DNA from: Desulfosporosinus sp. | GTDB lineage: Bacteria > Bacillota > Desulfitobacteriia > Desulfitobacteriales > Desulfitobacteriaceae | DNA: 46,432 nucleotides | Direction of reading: 5' to 3' | Assembly (NCBI GenBank): GCA_003513495.1 | Contig: DOPM01000048.1 | Span: 1 to 46,432, forward strand | Shown: piece by piece, positions 17,217 through 25,847 of the stretch | Layout: each line of letters begins with the position of its first letter | Numbering within the stretch: the first letter of the stretch is position 1 | Made by a program: the position numbers and the translations under genes | The notes under the pieces: model-generated | Database searches by the model: none | The model's input: only the letters and a program-made list of their open reading frames with translations | Told to the model about the DNA's origin: nothing

Positions 17217-19022
17217 TTAATCCTCGATCTTCAATACCGCCATAAAAGCGTCTTGTGGGATTTCCACACTACCCACTTGTTTCATACGCTTCTTACCAGC
17301 TTTTTGCTTCTCAAGAAGTTTGCGCTTACGGGAAATGTCTCCCCCATAGCATTTAGATAGGACATCCTTTCTCATGGCACTCACCGTCTCCCGAGCAATG
17401 ACTTTATTACCGATCACTGACTGAATTGGAATTTCAAACATCTGTCTTGGTATAATACCGCGGAGTTTTTCAACCATCTTCCTTGCCCGACTATAGGACT
17501 TATCCCGGTGAACGATGAACGAAAGGGCATCCACCATTTCCCCATTCAAAAGGATATCGATTTTTACGAGATTCGTTTCTTTATAGCCCGAGAGTTCATA
17601 GTCCAAAGACGCATATCCTTTGGTCCGCGACTTTAATTGATCAAAATAATCAAAAACAATCTCACTCAACGGAAGTTCATAAGTCAACCTCACGCGATTG
17701 GTGGATACGTAATCCATATTACAATACGTTCCACGCTTTTCCTGATTGAGTTCCATGATTGCACCCACGTACTCAGATGGAACTAAAATCGTCGCCTTGA
17801 CAATGGGCTCTTCTATACTAACAATTTGATCGACTTTGGGAAGATTGGAGGGATTATCAATATTTAAAACTTCTCCCTTTATAGTGTTCACCTTATAAAT
17901 AACGCTCGGTGCCGTCGTGATCAAATTAAGGTCATATTCCCGTTCTAAACGTTCCTGAATTATTTCCATGTGAAGTAAGCCGAGAAATCCACACCGAAAA
18001 CCAAAACCTAGAGCAATTGAGGTTTCCGGCTCGAAGATCAGGCTTGCATCATTAAGGTGAAGCTTTTCCAAAGAATCACGCAGTCGGTTGTAATCACTCG
18101 CCTCCACCGTATAAAGTCCGCAAAAGACCATAGGCGTTGACTTCCTATACCCCGGAAGCACTTCAGTGGCAGGATTGTCCGCATCCGTAATTGTATCCCC
18201 GACCTGAGTATCCTTGACATTCTTGATACTCGCGGCGATAAACCCTACTTGACCCGCTTTAAGCTCGTCTACAAGAAGCATTGAAGGGGAAAACACTCCT
18301 ACTTCAGTGACTTCAAAGGTTTTTCCAGTAGACATCATTTTCATGGTCGTGCCTTTAGCAACTCGTCCCTCCACAACTCGAATATAAGAAATAGCACCTT
18401 TATAGGCATCAAACTTAGAATCGAAAATCAGTGCTTTTAGGGGCGCTTGATCATCCCCTTGAGGAGGCGGGACCATGGTTACAATCCTTTCTAGGATCTC
18501 TTCAATGCCAACCCCTGTCTTTGCCGAAGCTAGAACCGCTTCACTTGCATCTAACCCAATTACATCTTCGATTTCTTGTTTAACCCGCTCAGGATCCGCA
18601 CTAGGGAGGTCGATCTTATTAATAACCGAAATCAGCTCTAGATCGTTTTCTAAAGCCAGATAAACATTAGCCAAGGTCTGAGCTTCAATACCTTGAGCAG
18701 CATCCACCACCAACAATGCCCCTTCACAGGCTGCTAAACTACGAGATACCTCATAGGTAAAATCCACGTGACCGGGAGTATCAATAAGATTAAGTTCATA
18801 AATCTGACCGTCTTTAGCTTGATAACTTAAGCGCACCGTCTGAAGCTTAATCGTAATTCCACGTTCACGCTCTAAATCCATGTTATCAAGGACTTGCGCT
18901 TCCATTTCCCGTTTACTCAAGGCCCCGGTATACTCTATCAGCCGGTCAGCTAAAGTCGATTTGCCATGATCGATATGTGCAATAATAGAAAAATTACGGA
19001 TACGTTGTGAAGCCTGTGCCAA
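17217..19022 (-). CDS. lepA: Elongation factor 4 (LepA), ribosomal back-translocase GTPase
   Basis: A 601-residue translational GTPase. The G-domain has AHIDHGKSTLADRL (P-loop), RERGITIKLQTV (switch I), DTPGHVDF and NKIDLP. The GFRCGFLGLLHMEI segment in the domain III region and the C-terminal domain ending KRMKQVGSVEIPQDAFMAVL are LepA-specific. LepA acts on stalled or mistranslocated ribosomes and in 30S biogenesis. It lies 41 bases upstream of hemW. The 313-base spacer before it carries no gene. Confidence 0.97.
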   Translation of the reverse strand: MAQASQRIRNFSIIAHIDHGKSTLADRLIEYTGALSKREMEAQVLDNMDLERERGITIKLQTVRLSYQAKDGQIYELNLIDTPGHVDFTYEVSRSLAACEGALLVVDAAQGIEAQTLANVYLALENDLELISVINKIDLPSADPERVKQEIEDVIGLDASEAVLASAKTGVGIEEILERIVTMVPPPQGDDQAPLKALIFDSKFDAYKGAISYIRVVEGRVAKGTTMKMMSTGKTFEVTEVGVFSPSMLLVDELKAGQVGFIAASIKNVKDTQVGDTITDADNPATEVLPGYRKSTPMVFCGLYTVEASDYNRLRDSLEKLHLNDASLIFEPETSIALGFGFRCGFLGLLHMEIIQERLEREYDLNLITTAPSVIYKVNTIKGEVLNIDNPSNLPKVDQIVSIEEPIVKATILVPSEYVGAIMELNQEKRGTYCNMDYVSTNRVRLTYELPLSEIVFDYFDQLKSRTKGYASLDYELSGYKETNLVKIDILLNGEMVDALSFIVHRDKSYSRARKMVEKLRGIIPRQMFEIPIQSVIGNKVIARETVSAMRKDVLSKCYGGDISRKRKLLEKQKAGKKRMKQVGSVEIPQDAFMAVLKIED

Positions 19023-19255
19023 GGTCCTGCCCTCATTTCTATAGTCAAGTTTTAATTAGCAAATTTGATATTCTAAATACTTAGTATAACAGCTCTAAGG
19101 GGAATTTCGCAAGAAAACAGTGTGGCGATTTATTTAATCGTCTTGATTTCCACAACCACCAAATAATGCGACACCCACTAGGTACCGACACTTCGTGCAC
19201 AATTATGTAGGGTCACATCATTATCTCTTCTCATGAGGCTTTAACCCAATGCCAA

Positions 19256-19283
19256 ATAAGAGCCTTCCATCGAAGACTCTTAT
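19256..19283. terminator. Hairpin terminator after fchA
   Basis: ATAAGAG (19256-19262) pairs with CTCTTAT (19277-19283), and an inner CTTC/GAAG pair closes on CATC. It lies 53 bases beyond the fchA stop in the 19023-19335 spacer. The plus-strand side has ATATTTTT; the minus side is less U-rich (TTATTTGG). The rest of the spacer shows nothing recognizable. Confidence 0.5.
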
Positions 19284-19335
19284 ATTTTTAAACGATGTTC
19301 TATGAAAATGTTATTCAAATATACCTCGTTGGTCT

Positions 19336-19962
19336 TCAACCAATAACCTCTTTAGCTTTAGCCAAGATTAGTTGATTATATTTATCGGCATCTTCTTGCA
19401 ACACCGCGATCTTATCTCGAATAGTTTGAAGAAAGGCCTCATCCTTAATTGAACTCAGATTAATCTTGACGTTGAAAATCCCCCCTTGGAATCCTGCATA
19501 GGCCGTGACCCCAGAAACCGCTGCATCACAGGCAGTGTTTGGATTGCCGATTGTTAAGACCCTGAGCGAAAGTTTCAAGACTTCAACGCAAGACTCTGCT
19601 ACTTTAAGCGGCAGCAACGTTGCCTGCTTTGTAGCCTCCTGAATTCGTTCTGACCTGAGTAGTTTTTCATCGTCGGTTTCCTTAGGTAATCTATACGCCT
19701 TCATGACCTCATCGAAGGCATTCGTATCTGCATCAACATAATCCATCAAATCATTCTTTAAGCCCAGACCTTGTTGCTTAATCTGCAAAATCTCACCTTG
19801 GACATCGCTAAACTTAGGCTTGCCTTCTGTAAAATTACATACCATGATACTCAACGCCGCCCCTAAGGATCCAGCAAGAGCCGCCGCACTCCCACCACCA
19901 GGAGCCGGAGAATTACTGGCTAACTCTTCTACAAATCCACTCACGGTCTTATCAATTAACAT
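19336..19962 (-). CDS. fchA: Formimidoyltetrahydrofolate cyclodeaminase
   Basis: A 208-residue cyclodeaminase of the FTCD_C family. It converts 5-formimino-THF to 5,10-methenyl-THF with release of ammonia, acting in histidine or purine fermentation. The N-terminal signature NSPAPGGGSAAALAGSLGAA is at about 17-36. Partner ftcD lies upstream in the same direction, separated by repeat copy C. No other histidine-degradation gene (hutH, hutU, hutI) is in the window, so the source of the formimino group here cannot be told. Confidence 0.93.
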   Translation of the reverse strand: MLIDKTVSGFVEELASNSPAPGGGSAAALAGSLGAALSIMVCNFTEGKPKFSDVQGEILQIKQQGLGLKNDLMDYVDADTNAFDEVMKAYRLPKETDDEKLLRSERIQEATKQATLLPLKVAESCVEVLKLSLRVLTIGNPNTACDAAVSGVTAYAGFQGGIFNVKINLSSIKDEAFLQTIRDKIAVLQEDADKYNQLILAKAKEVIG

Positions 19963-20060
19963 TTAACTAACCTCCCATCGATATTTGATTTCTAAACTGG
20001 GATGGACTATGAGTTCCCAATCTTCATTCGGTAATTGACTCTAGCTTCATCTGAAAATAG

Positions 20061-20343
20061 CGATCCTCGTCCCTGCCCCCCGTCGCCCCCAGAGCAGGCT
20101 GGAGCGAACTTGCGCATCGAACCTTTAGGCAAAGTCGCGTTAAAGAGCTTACATTACGAGGTGCCAGCGTGGCACAGGACTTGTCCATGGATGGACTGAT
20201 GTCGCGGTGCCAAGGATGGCAAGGAGCGACGCACATTCAGAACAGCCCAGAGGTTTGCCAACGCTCACCTCGTAATCAAGCTCGATAGCGACGGCGCCGT
20301 GGTGAGCGGAGCAATTTCGCTCCGGCCCACCCCATCGACCCTG
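20061..20343 (+). repeat. Structured intergenic repeat, copy C (ftcD-fchA gap)
   Basis: Same architecture as copy B: outer stem 20097-20113 with 20311-20327, inner stem ATTACGAGGTG (20153-20163) with CACCTCGTAAT (20266-20276). The core is shorter. GTCC-ATGGAT-GGAC (20183-20196) stands where copy B has an inserted two-hairpin module. TGCC-AAGGAT-GGCA (20208-20221) sits inside GTCGC/GCGAC. The outer stem has a U-G wobble in place of a U-A pair of copy B. It fills the 19963-20346 spacer; no gene is present. Confidence 0.88.
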
Positions 20344-20346
20344 GCC

Positions 20347-21246
20347 CTATTCTTCACCCAAATTCTCTTCAAAAACCTGTTTACGATCAAAGTTCTCTAA
20401 ACGTAAATAAAACTCAGCCACGTCAAGAAGTGCTTGCAAAGGAGTTACTCCTACTAATTCACTGCCAATAATGTTTACCCCATAGCGAGCCGCCTCGGAT
20501 TTAACAGTCTCAAACACCCGAAATAACGGGGTCCCAGTGTAATTAACCATATTGATCGATACCTGAGCAACATCTCGTTCTTCTAACATAACTCCCATTG
20601 CCCGGACATACTTAAATCCACCTTTGACTTCACGGATGGAATCTGCGATTTTCTTTGCAATACTAAGATCATTTGTACCAAGATTGATATTGTAAGCCAC
20701 CAAAAATTGACGAGCCCCGACAACGGTTGCCCCAGCTGTAGGATGCATTTTAGGCTGACCGTAATCAGGATGGCGTTCAGGCTTAATTATTTCCGCCTTT
20801 AACCCTTCGTACTCTCCTTTTCTTACGTCAGGAAGTCTCCTTCTACTCGGCACTTTAGCCGCTTCCTCGTAAAGATAGACAGGAATGCCCAGTTTGTCGG
20901 CGATCTCGGCTCCAAGTTCATTGGCCAGCTGAACACATTCCTCCATACTAACCTCTTTAACAGGAATAAACGGAACCACATCCGTGGCTCCAACCCGTGG
21001 ATGCCCTCCTTGCTGTTGCTCCATATCAATCAACTCACAAGCCTTGGCACAGACATTGAAAGCGGCAAGTTTGACACTCTGTGGTTCACCTACAAAGGTT
21101 ACAACCGTTCGATTATGGCTGGCATCAGGCTTAACATCAAGAAGTTTTACTCCCTTGACCTTCTTAACCTCCGCTACAATCGCTTCAATAACCTCCGGGC
21201 GACGCCCCTCACTAAAATTCGGTACACATTCGACCAGTTTTCCCAT
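20347..21246 (-). CDS. ftcD: Glutamate formimidoyltransferase
   Basis: A 299-residue formiminotransferase (N-terminal FTCD type) that moves the formimino group of N-formimino-glutamate to tetrahydrofolate. The start MGKLVECVPNFSEGRR, then DASHNRTVVTFVG and QGGHPRVGATDVVPF, are diagnostic. It is monofunctional, as in most bacteria, with the cyclodeaminase encoded separately by the neighbouring fchA. A 93-base gap separates it from the EamA gene upstream. The 3' end borders repeat copy C. Confidence 0.95.
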   Translation of the reverse strand: MGKLVECVPNFSEGRRPEVIEAIVAEVKKVKGVKLLDVKPDASHNRTVVTFVGEPQSVKLAAFNVCAKACELIDMEQQQGGHPRVGATDVVPFIPVKEVSMEECVQLANELGAEIADKLGIPVYLYEEAAKVPSRRRLPDVRKGEYEGLKAEIIKPERHPDYGQPKMHPTAGATVVGARQFLVAYNINLGTNDLSIAKKIADSIREVKGGFKYVRAMGVMLEERDVAQVSINMVNYTGTPLFRVFETVKSEAARYGVNIIGSELVGVTPLQALLDVAEFYLRLENFDRKQVFEENLGEE

Positions 21247-21338
21247 ATTACTAACCCCTCTCCGATTTTAATGCTAGTGCTATATTTAAGTCTTAATCTA
21301 TTAGAACATCCCCGAGCCTCCAGTTAACACTCTAATAA

Positions 21339-22208
21339 CTAGATAGATAGCTTAAGAAGAACAACCCCTGCTAGAGCAAGTATAACTCCGATAATTTTTC
21401 GTTTCAAATTCCATCTCTCTTTAAGAATTACAATACCAATAAGTATCGTCAGAACGGTGGATGTTTGAGCAAGGGGGCCTACTACTGAGAGGTCTCCCCC
21501 ATATTTATAAGCTGCATAGAGAGCTAAGGTGGAAATCATTTGAAAGACCGCGCTTGCAAGAATGATAAAGGTGGTTTTTTGTGGTTTTAGAAAATATCTG
21601 AGACCGTTGAAGGTCTTAGGAATAAACATTACCGTAAAAACTGCTGGAATTATGTATATCACCACTTGATATAGAACAACCGAAAAAGAGTTTAAAGCAA
21701 TTTTGTCTAAGGCATAAGCACTGCTGATTAAAAGAGCGTAGATTAAAGTATATAAATGAGGTTTTCCAAAGCCCTTAAAGCTCCCTTTGTCCCAGTATAT
21801 AACAATTAAGCCTCCAAAAATAAGGGCAATGCCTAGAAAATTACTTAGGTTAACCGTTTCTCCAAAGAGGAAACTCCCTAATACCATGAACCATATTGAA
21901 CGTGTAGTCGCAATAGTTTCAACCTGGCTAACTTCCGTCCCTTTTAATGCATGATAATATAGAACCATACATGCCGTATAAAAGAGACTGGAAAGTATAA
22001 CTACCAGCCATACTTCTAAACTATTAATAATACTAGGCTTCTCCACCCAAAGGAAAGGTATGCTGATAACTCCCACAATGAATAGAAAAAATGCACTGAA
22101 GGCTGCTGGATCAATATCTCGATCCTTCAACGCCTGTTTCTGAATAACCTTGGACAATGAATTTGTTACAATATAGATTAAAACCAGTTGAAACCAATCT
22201 AAGGACAT
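21339..22208 (-). CDS. EamA/DMT-superfamily transporter
   Basis: A 289-residue polytopic membrane protein with about ten hydrophobic helices arranged as two EamA repeats (about 4-137 and 150-289). Features include LYYHALKGTEVSQVE in the first repeat and SVVGPLAQTSTVLTIL in the second, followed by the closing KLSI. The drug/metabolite transporter superfamily exports diverse small metabolites; the substrate cannot be assigned. It is flanked by a terminator at 22266-22303 on its upstream side, so it is probably a separate transcript from the GNAT gene, perhaps with ftcD-fchA downstream. Confidence 0.85.
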   Translation of the reverse strand: MSLDWFQLVLIYIVTNSLSKVIQKQALKDRDIDPAAFSAFFLFIVGVISIPFLWVEKPSIINSLEVWLVVILSSLFYTACMVLYYHALKGTEVSQVETIATTRSIWFMVLGSFLFGETVNLSNFLGIALIFGGLIVIYWDKGSFKGFGKPHLYTLIYALLISSAYALDKIALNSFSVVLYQVVIYIIPAVFTVMFIPKTFNGLRYFLKPQKTTFIILASAVFQMISTLALYAAYKYGGDLSVVGPLAQTSTVLTILIGIVILKERWNLKRKIIGVILALAGVVLLKLSI

Positions 22209-22265
22209 TATGCAACCTCTTTTCAGCTAACTATCCAATCCGTTCAATTCTACGCCAAATGACAA

Positions 22266-22303
22266 AAACCTTCTTTCTAAGCACGGTGCTTAAAAGAAGG
22301 TTT
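22266..22303 (-). terminator. Intrinsic terminator after the GNAT gene
   Basis: On the minus strand AAACCTTCTTT pairs with AAAGAAGGTTT, with an inner AAGCAC/GTGCTT stem, followed by TTTTTGTC. It lies 49 bases beyond the GNAT stop. Confidence 0.8.
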
Positions 22304-22351
22304 CTATTGCATAATCTGTAGGTTTGTACTCCAGTTATATTTTTTCTTTTA

Positions 22352-22804
22352 CTAACTTCTCTTTTTCTGTAAACAGATCAACTGAGTAACCTTCCAATCA
22401 ATCCCCTTATAGAACTCCAACGCCCGTGTGTTGTTTCGATCAGCTAATAACTGCAAGCGCCTTACCCCTCGTTCCCACGCCCAACCTTCCACGGCTAAGA
22501 GCAGTTCCTTACCTATCCCTTGCCTACAACAAGCTTCTTCAACGACCAAATCTTCGATTACGGCTGAGATTCCACCTTCAGCAGTGGACACCAAAATCTG
22601 AGCCGTACACATTCCTATGCTCTTTCCATCTTGCTCTGCTACCACTATGTACCTATTTGTCAAATCTTCTAACATTAGTTCCAGACCCTTTTGTTGGTTA
22701 CCTTCATTAAAGTCAAAATCAGTTTCTAAGGAGAACAAGGTCCTTAGCAGTCCAATCATACTGCTGATGTCAGAATGTTTAGCTCTTCTAATTTTGTATT
22801 GCAA
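22352..22804 (-). CDS. GNAT family N-acetyltransferase
   Basis: A 150-residue GNAT-fold acetyltransferase. The acetyl-CoA motif A is IEDLVVEEACCRQGIGKELL (Q/R-x-x-G-I-G-K), followed by RLQLLADRNNTRALEFYKGIDW, the usual motif B. The start is TTG, with GAGGTGA seven bases upstream; no ATG is better placed. It follows nifV with a strong hairpin in between (22832-22876), so it could receive partial read-through from the nif operon. The substrate is unknown, and a role in nitrogen fixation is not implied by the sequence. Confidence 0.88.
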   Translation of the reverse strand: MQYKIRRAKHSDISSMIGLLRTLFSLETDFDFNEGNQQKGLELMLEDLTNRYIVVAEQDGKSIGMCTAQILVSTAEGGISAVIEDLVVEEACCRQGIGKELLLAVEGWAWERGVRRLQLLADRNNTRALEFYKGIDWKVTQLICLQKKRS

Positions 22805-22831
22805 TAGTCAATCACCTCAACAAAGTACAAG

Positions 22832-22876
22832 AGCCAAGAACCTTCTTAATAAGGATATAGTAGAAGGTTCTTGGCT
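22832..22876. terminator. Strong hairpin at the end of the nif operon
   Basis: A perfect 15-bp stem (AGCCAAGAACCTTCT and its complement) with a 15-base loop, 13 bases beyond the nifV stop. The T-rich tract (TTCTCTTTTCTTC) is on the plus side, and the minus side reads CTTGTACTTTG. It may therefore work as a 3'-end stabilizer or processing hairpin as much as a terminator for nif transcripts. Confidence 0.65.
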
Positions 22877-22888
22877 TTCTCTTTTCTT

Positions 22889-24031
22889 CTAGCATGCGCT
22901 TACAACAATCCCCAAGATATCTTCTTCCTCCAAGGGTCTTTTAAGTTGATTTGTTTTACTTGAAATTTTCATTAAAATATCCTCCACAATTTCATGATTA
23001 AAATCAATCCCTTTTGCTTTTAACAACCTTAAAACCGTCTTACGACCAGAGTATTTACCGAAGGAAGTTGAATGCTGCCTTCCCACACTTTCAGGGGGAA
23101 AGGGTTGGTAATTGGCAAAGTCTTTTTGAACGCCGTCGATGTGGATCGAAGACGTATGGGTAAAAACATCTTCCCCAATAATAGGTTTGACCCGAGAGAT
23201 TTTACGGTCTGTAGCCCAGCTGACCATCATGCCGATGGAATATAAACGTTTCAAGTCAAGCCCCACCCTTTGATTAAGACTGTATTTCAGCCCAACAGCA
23301 ACTTCTTCGAGGGCAGCATTCCCGGCCCTTTCTCCGATTCCTCCAACTGTAACACTGATTGCTTGAAAACCAGCTTGAACTGCCGCAAGAGAATTAGCTG
23401 TCGCCATGCCTAAATCATTATGAGCATGAAATTCCAAAGGGATATTAGAAACACTCACTAATTCTTGGAGAGTAAAAAACACTTTCAGCGGTTCAAGAAT
23501 TCCTGTCGTATCTGCAAAACGCACCCGATTCACTCCTAGCTTTTCAGCCTCAGATAAGATTTCTTTGAGAAAAGAAAACTCTGCTCGACTGGCATCTTCA
23601 AGCCCAAGAACAATATAGCCAACTTCTTTTTTGGCGTTATGGATACATTGTCCCATTTGCTCAAGAACCCAAGCCCGGTCTTTTCTCAATTTGTTCTTGA
23701 TCTGTTGGTCCGAGGTGGGAATGGAAATGGCCACTCCCTCGATTCCTGTTTTGTAACTTGCCTGAAGATCTGATAAAACCGCCCGATTCCAGGTGATCAG
23801 ACGTACGGGCAGCCTTAGAGCAACTAACTGAGAGATCGTTTTAATCTCTGACCCGCTCATGGCAGGCACTCCTACTTCCAATTCATCAATCCCAGCCTCT
23901 ACCAGGGCCCTAGCAATCATTTCTTTTTGATGAAGGCCGAAGGCTACACCGGGGGCTTGCTCACCGTCTCTTAAGGTGGTATCACATAACAAAACCCTTT
24001 GTTCCATCTCCACTAATTCTTTTTTCATCAT
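22889..24031 (-). CDS. nifV: Homocitrate synthase NifV
   Basis: A 380-residue DRE-TIM aldolase-like synthase. It condenses acetyl-CoA and 2-oxoglutarate to homocitrate, the organic ligand of FeMo-cofactor. DTTLRDGEQAPGVAF near the N-terminus and FHAHNDLGMATAN (metal-binding HxH) are diagnostic. The first ATG overlaps the nifB stop as TAATG, with GGAG seven bases upstream, so translation is coupled. A longer reading starting inside nifB is unlikely. Terminal position after nifB matches the Heliobacterium nif cluster order. Confidence 0.93.
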   Translation of the reverse strand: MMKKELVEMEQRVLLCDTTLRDGEQAPGVAFGLHQKEMIARALVEAGIDELEVGVPAMSGSEIKTISQLVALRLPVRLITWNRAVLSDLQASYKTGIEGVAISIPTSDQQIKNKLRKDRAWVLEQMGQCIHNAKKEVGYIVLGLEDASRAEFSFLKEILSEAEKLGVNRVRFADTTGILEPLKVFFTLQELVSVSNIPLEFHAHNDLGMATANSLAAVQAGFQAISVTVGGIGERAGNAALEEVAVGLKYSLNQRVGLDLKRLYSIGMMVSWATDRKISRVKPIIGEDVFTHTSSIHIDGVQKDFANYQPFPPESVGRQHSTSFGKYSGRKTVLRLLKAKGIDFNHEIVEDILMKISSKTNQLKRPLEEEDILGIVVSAC

Positions 24032-24867
24032 TAAAGCACTCCAATTGCATCTGCACGGCATTGTTGACAGTGGCTCATTTGGGGAAGAATTGAACCCAGT
24101 ATGCTGCGGTAATTTTTAATCAGTTCTTTAGGTGGGGCTATTTTATGAGCAAATTTTGCTTGAGGGATTAAAGGGAGTAAATTGTGAATATGTGCTCCTC
24201 GCTTTTTAACCTCTAAAGCCAAACTATATAAAAGGTGCTCGTTGATCCCCGGAATAACCACCGTGTTGACTTTTACGGTCATTCCAGCCTTTGACGCCAT
24301 CTCAAGTCCGGTTAATTGATTATCGATCAGTATCCTTGCAGCATCAGGGCCAATCATAGTTTTTCCTCCCCAGCGAACATAACTATAAATTTTAGCCCCC
24401 AATTGTTCATCAAGTGTATTAATGGTAACTGTAACGTGAGATACTCCTATCTCCACCAATTCAGGCAGTTTTTCCGGCAAAAGAAGTCCATTAGTACTTA
24501 AACAAAAAATCATATCCGGAAAGTTCTGCTTCACGTTTCTCAAGGTTTGAAAGGTTTCTTCATTAGCTAAGGGTTCTCCAGGCCCCGCGATTCCAATCAC
24601 CGTAAGTTTTGATCCAATAGGAGAGGATTTAGCTTTCTTGACTGTTTCAATCCCTTCATCCGGATTGATGACCTTACTGGTTACTCCCGGACGCGATTCG
24701 TTGGCACAATCAAATTTGCGCACACAGTAATTGCACGATATATTGCACTCTGGTGCTACCGCTAAGTGTATTCGTCCGGTTCTGCCATGCCCGGAGGTTG
24801 AAAAACAGGGATGTCCCTGATTTAAATGCGAACTACTTATTCCCCCATGATTACATTCTCTATGCAT
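24031..24867 (-). CDS. nifB: FeMo-cofactor biosynthesis protein NifB (radical SAM, stand-alone)
   Basis: A 278-residue NifB that builds NifB-co, the 8Fe-9S-C precursor, by radical SAM carbide insertion. The radical SAM motif is ECNISCNYC (Cys41, Cys45, Cys48), with GRIHLAVAP before it and KFDCANESRPGVTS after it, all NifB hallmarks. It lacks the C-terminal NifX-like domain found in many proteobacterial NifBs; a separate nifX lies two genes upstream. The start at the second ATG is favoured (GGAGAG eight bases upstream) over one five codons earlier. A 234-base spacer separates it from fdxB. Confidence 0.95.
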   Translation of the reverse strand: MHRECNHGGISSSHLNQGHPCFSTSGHGRTGRIHLAVAPECNISCNYCVRKFDCANESRPGVTSKVINPDEGIETVKKAKSSPIGSKLTVIGIAGPGEPLANEETFQTLRNVKQNFPDMIFCLSTNGLLLPEKLPELVEIGVSHVTVTINTLDEQLGAKIYSYVRWGGKTMIGPDAARILIDNQLTGLEMASKAGMTVKVNTVVIPGINEHLLYSLALEVKKRGAHIHNLLPLIPQAKFAHKIAPPKELIKNYRSILGSILPQMSHCQQCRADAIGVL

Positions 24868-25101
24868 CTTAATCTCTCCCATCGTTCATCTTATTTGTTA
24901 ATCCACTTCTAAGGCTCCTACTAAAAATAAGCAGGAACCCCATGACCGTCGGGAGTTTTGCACTCTCCTTCGCTGTAAAATAGAATTATGCCACAAAGGC
25001 GGCCCCACAAAGAGCACAGACTTTCACCCCTTACGAAGCCCTTTGAGACCCGGAAGCACACATACACTCGAACCTCGAACTTTGAACACAGTGCCTCGCG
25101 C

Positions 25102-25365
25102 CTATTTTTCCTTAAACGTATAACAGTGTCGTATGCAGATACTGCCACAGGCCTGGCAGCCGATACACTGATCCTTATTAGCAATGATCGCAACGTGCCG
25201 CTCTGTCCCCTCATCATCCTCAAAACTTTCCAGACCTAAGCATTTTCGCACACATAATTTCACACACCGTCCACACCCAAGGCACAGGGAATTATCTATT
25301 GCTTCCACAAACTGAGGCGTCCAAGGCAATCCGCCAAAGGTTTTGTAAATCAGTCCTTCACTCAT
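25102..25365 (-). CDS. fdxB: Nif-specific 2[4Fe-4S] ferredoxin (ferredoxin III type)
   Basis: An 87-residue ferredoxin. Two cluster motifs are present: CLGCGRCVKLC (Cys28/31/34/38) and CIGCQACGSIC (Cys67/70/73/77), each followed by a further Cys at 42 and 81. The N-terminal FGGLPWTPQFVEAID segment is typical of nif-specific ferredoxin III. It likely supplies electrons for NifB or other cofactor assembly steps; this is inferred from its position between nifX and nifB. The second ATG is used because AGGAGG stands six bases from it and abuts the first. Confidence 0.9.
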   Translation of the reverse strand: MSEGLIYKTFGGLPWTPQFVEAIDNSLCLGCGRCVKLCVRKCLGLESFEDDEGTERHVAIIANKDQCIGCQACGSICIRHCYTFKEK

Positions 25366-25386
25366 TTCCATCCTCCTATAGGGTTT

Positions 25387-25752
25387 CTAACAGTCGCCCA
25401 CTTTCTTCTTTAACCAAGGCGGTAGTTTTTTGGAAAGCAGTAATTTGTTCAACTTATTGAGTTCATCAACAATCTCCGCCCCGACAGGCACTTTCAAGGG
25501 ATGAATACCGCACTGAACTAAACGAGCTGCTGCGGGACCCCCAATTTGTGTGCAATAGACTATCGCACATTCTTTAAGCATTCGAATGCGTACATCCACC
25601 TTATCATTCGATTCCATCATATCCTCAGAGGATAGAGATGTATGGATGATCCCTTGAGGTCCCCCAGTAAACTTATACATCTCAAACCTAGGGGCGGAAG
25701 CAAAATGCGAGTCAATTGTTTTCCCATCGCTGCTGGCAAAGGCTATAAGCAT
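25387..25752 (-). CDS. nifX: FeMo-cofactor carrier protein NifX (NifX/NafY/NifB-C domain)
   Basis: A 121-residue protein of the dinitrogenase iron-molybdenum cofactor-binding family. It opens MLIAFASSDGKTIDSHF and continues ARFEMYKF, with IVYCTQIGGPAAARLV (family pattern ...IGGPAA..L) and a basic C-terminus (KKLPPWLKKKVGDC). NifX transiently holds NifB-co or VK-cluster between NifB and NifEN. The start has GGGAGG eight bases upstream. It sits between nifN and fdxB as expected for the Heliobacterium-like arrangement. Confidence 0.9.
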   Translation of the reverse strand: MLIAFASSDGKTIDSHFASAPRFEMYKFTGGPQGIIHTSLSSEDMMESNDKVDVRIRMLKECAIVYCTQIGGPAAARLVQCGIHPLKVPVGAEIVDELNKLNKLLLSKKLPPWLKKKVGDC

Positions 25753-25847
25753 ACCTTTAACCTCCCTCTATTCCTAAGACCTTCTCTCGATATCTCCTCA
25801 TTCTCAGTAGTTCGTTCTATAAAGTATTGACTTAGTGACCCTTCTCC

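Noticed and set aside
24921..25223. A 100-codon minus-strand frame overlapping the end of fdxB and the spacer before nifB
   Set aside because: It starts inside fdxB in another frame, without a ribosome site; the spacer part resembles repeat sequence.
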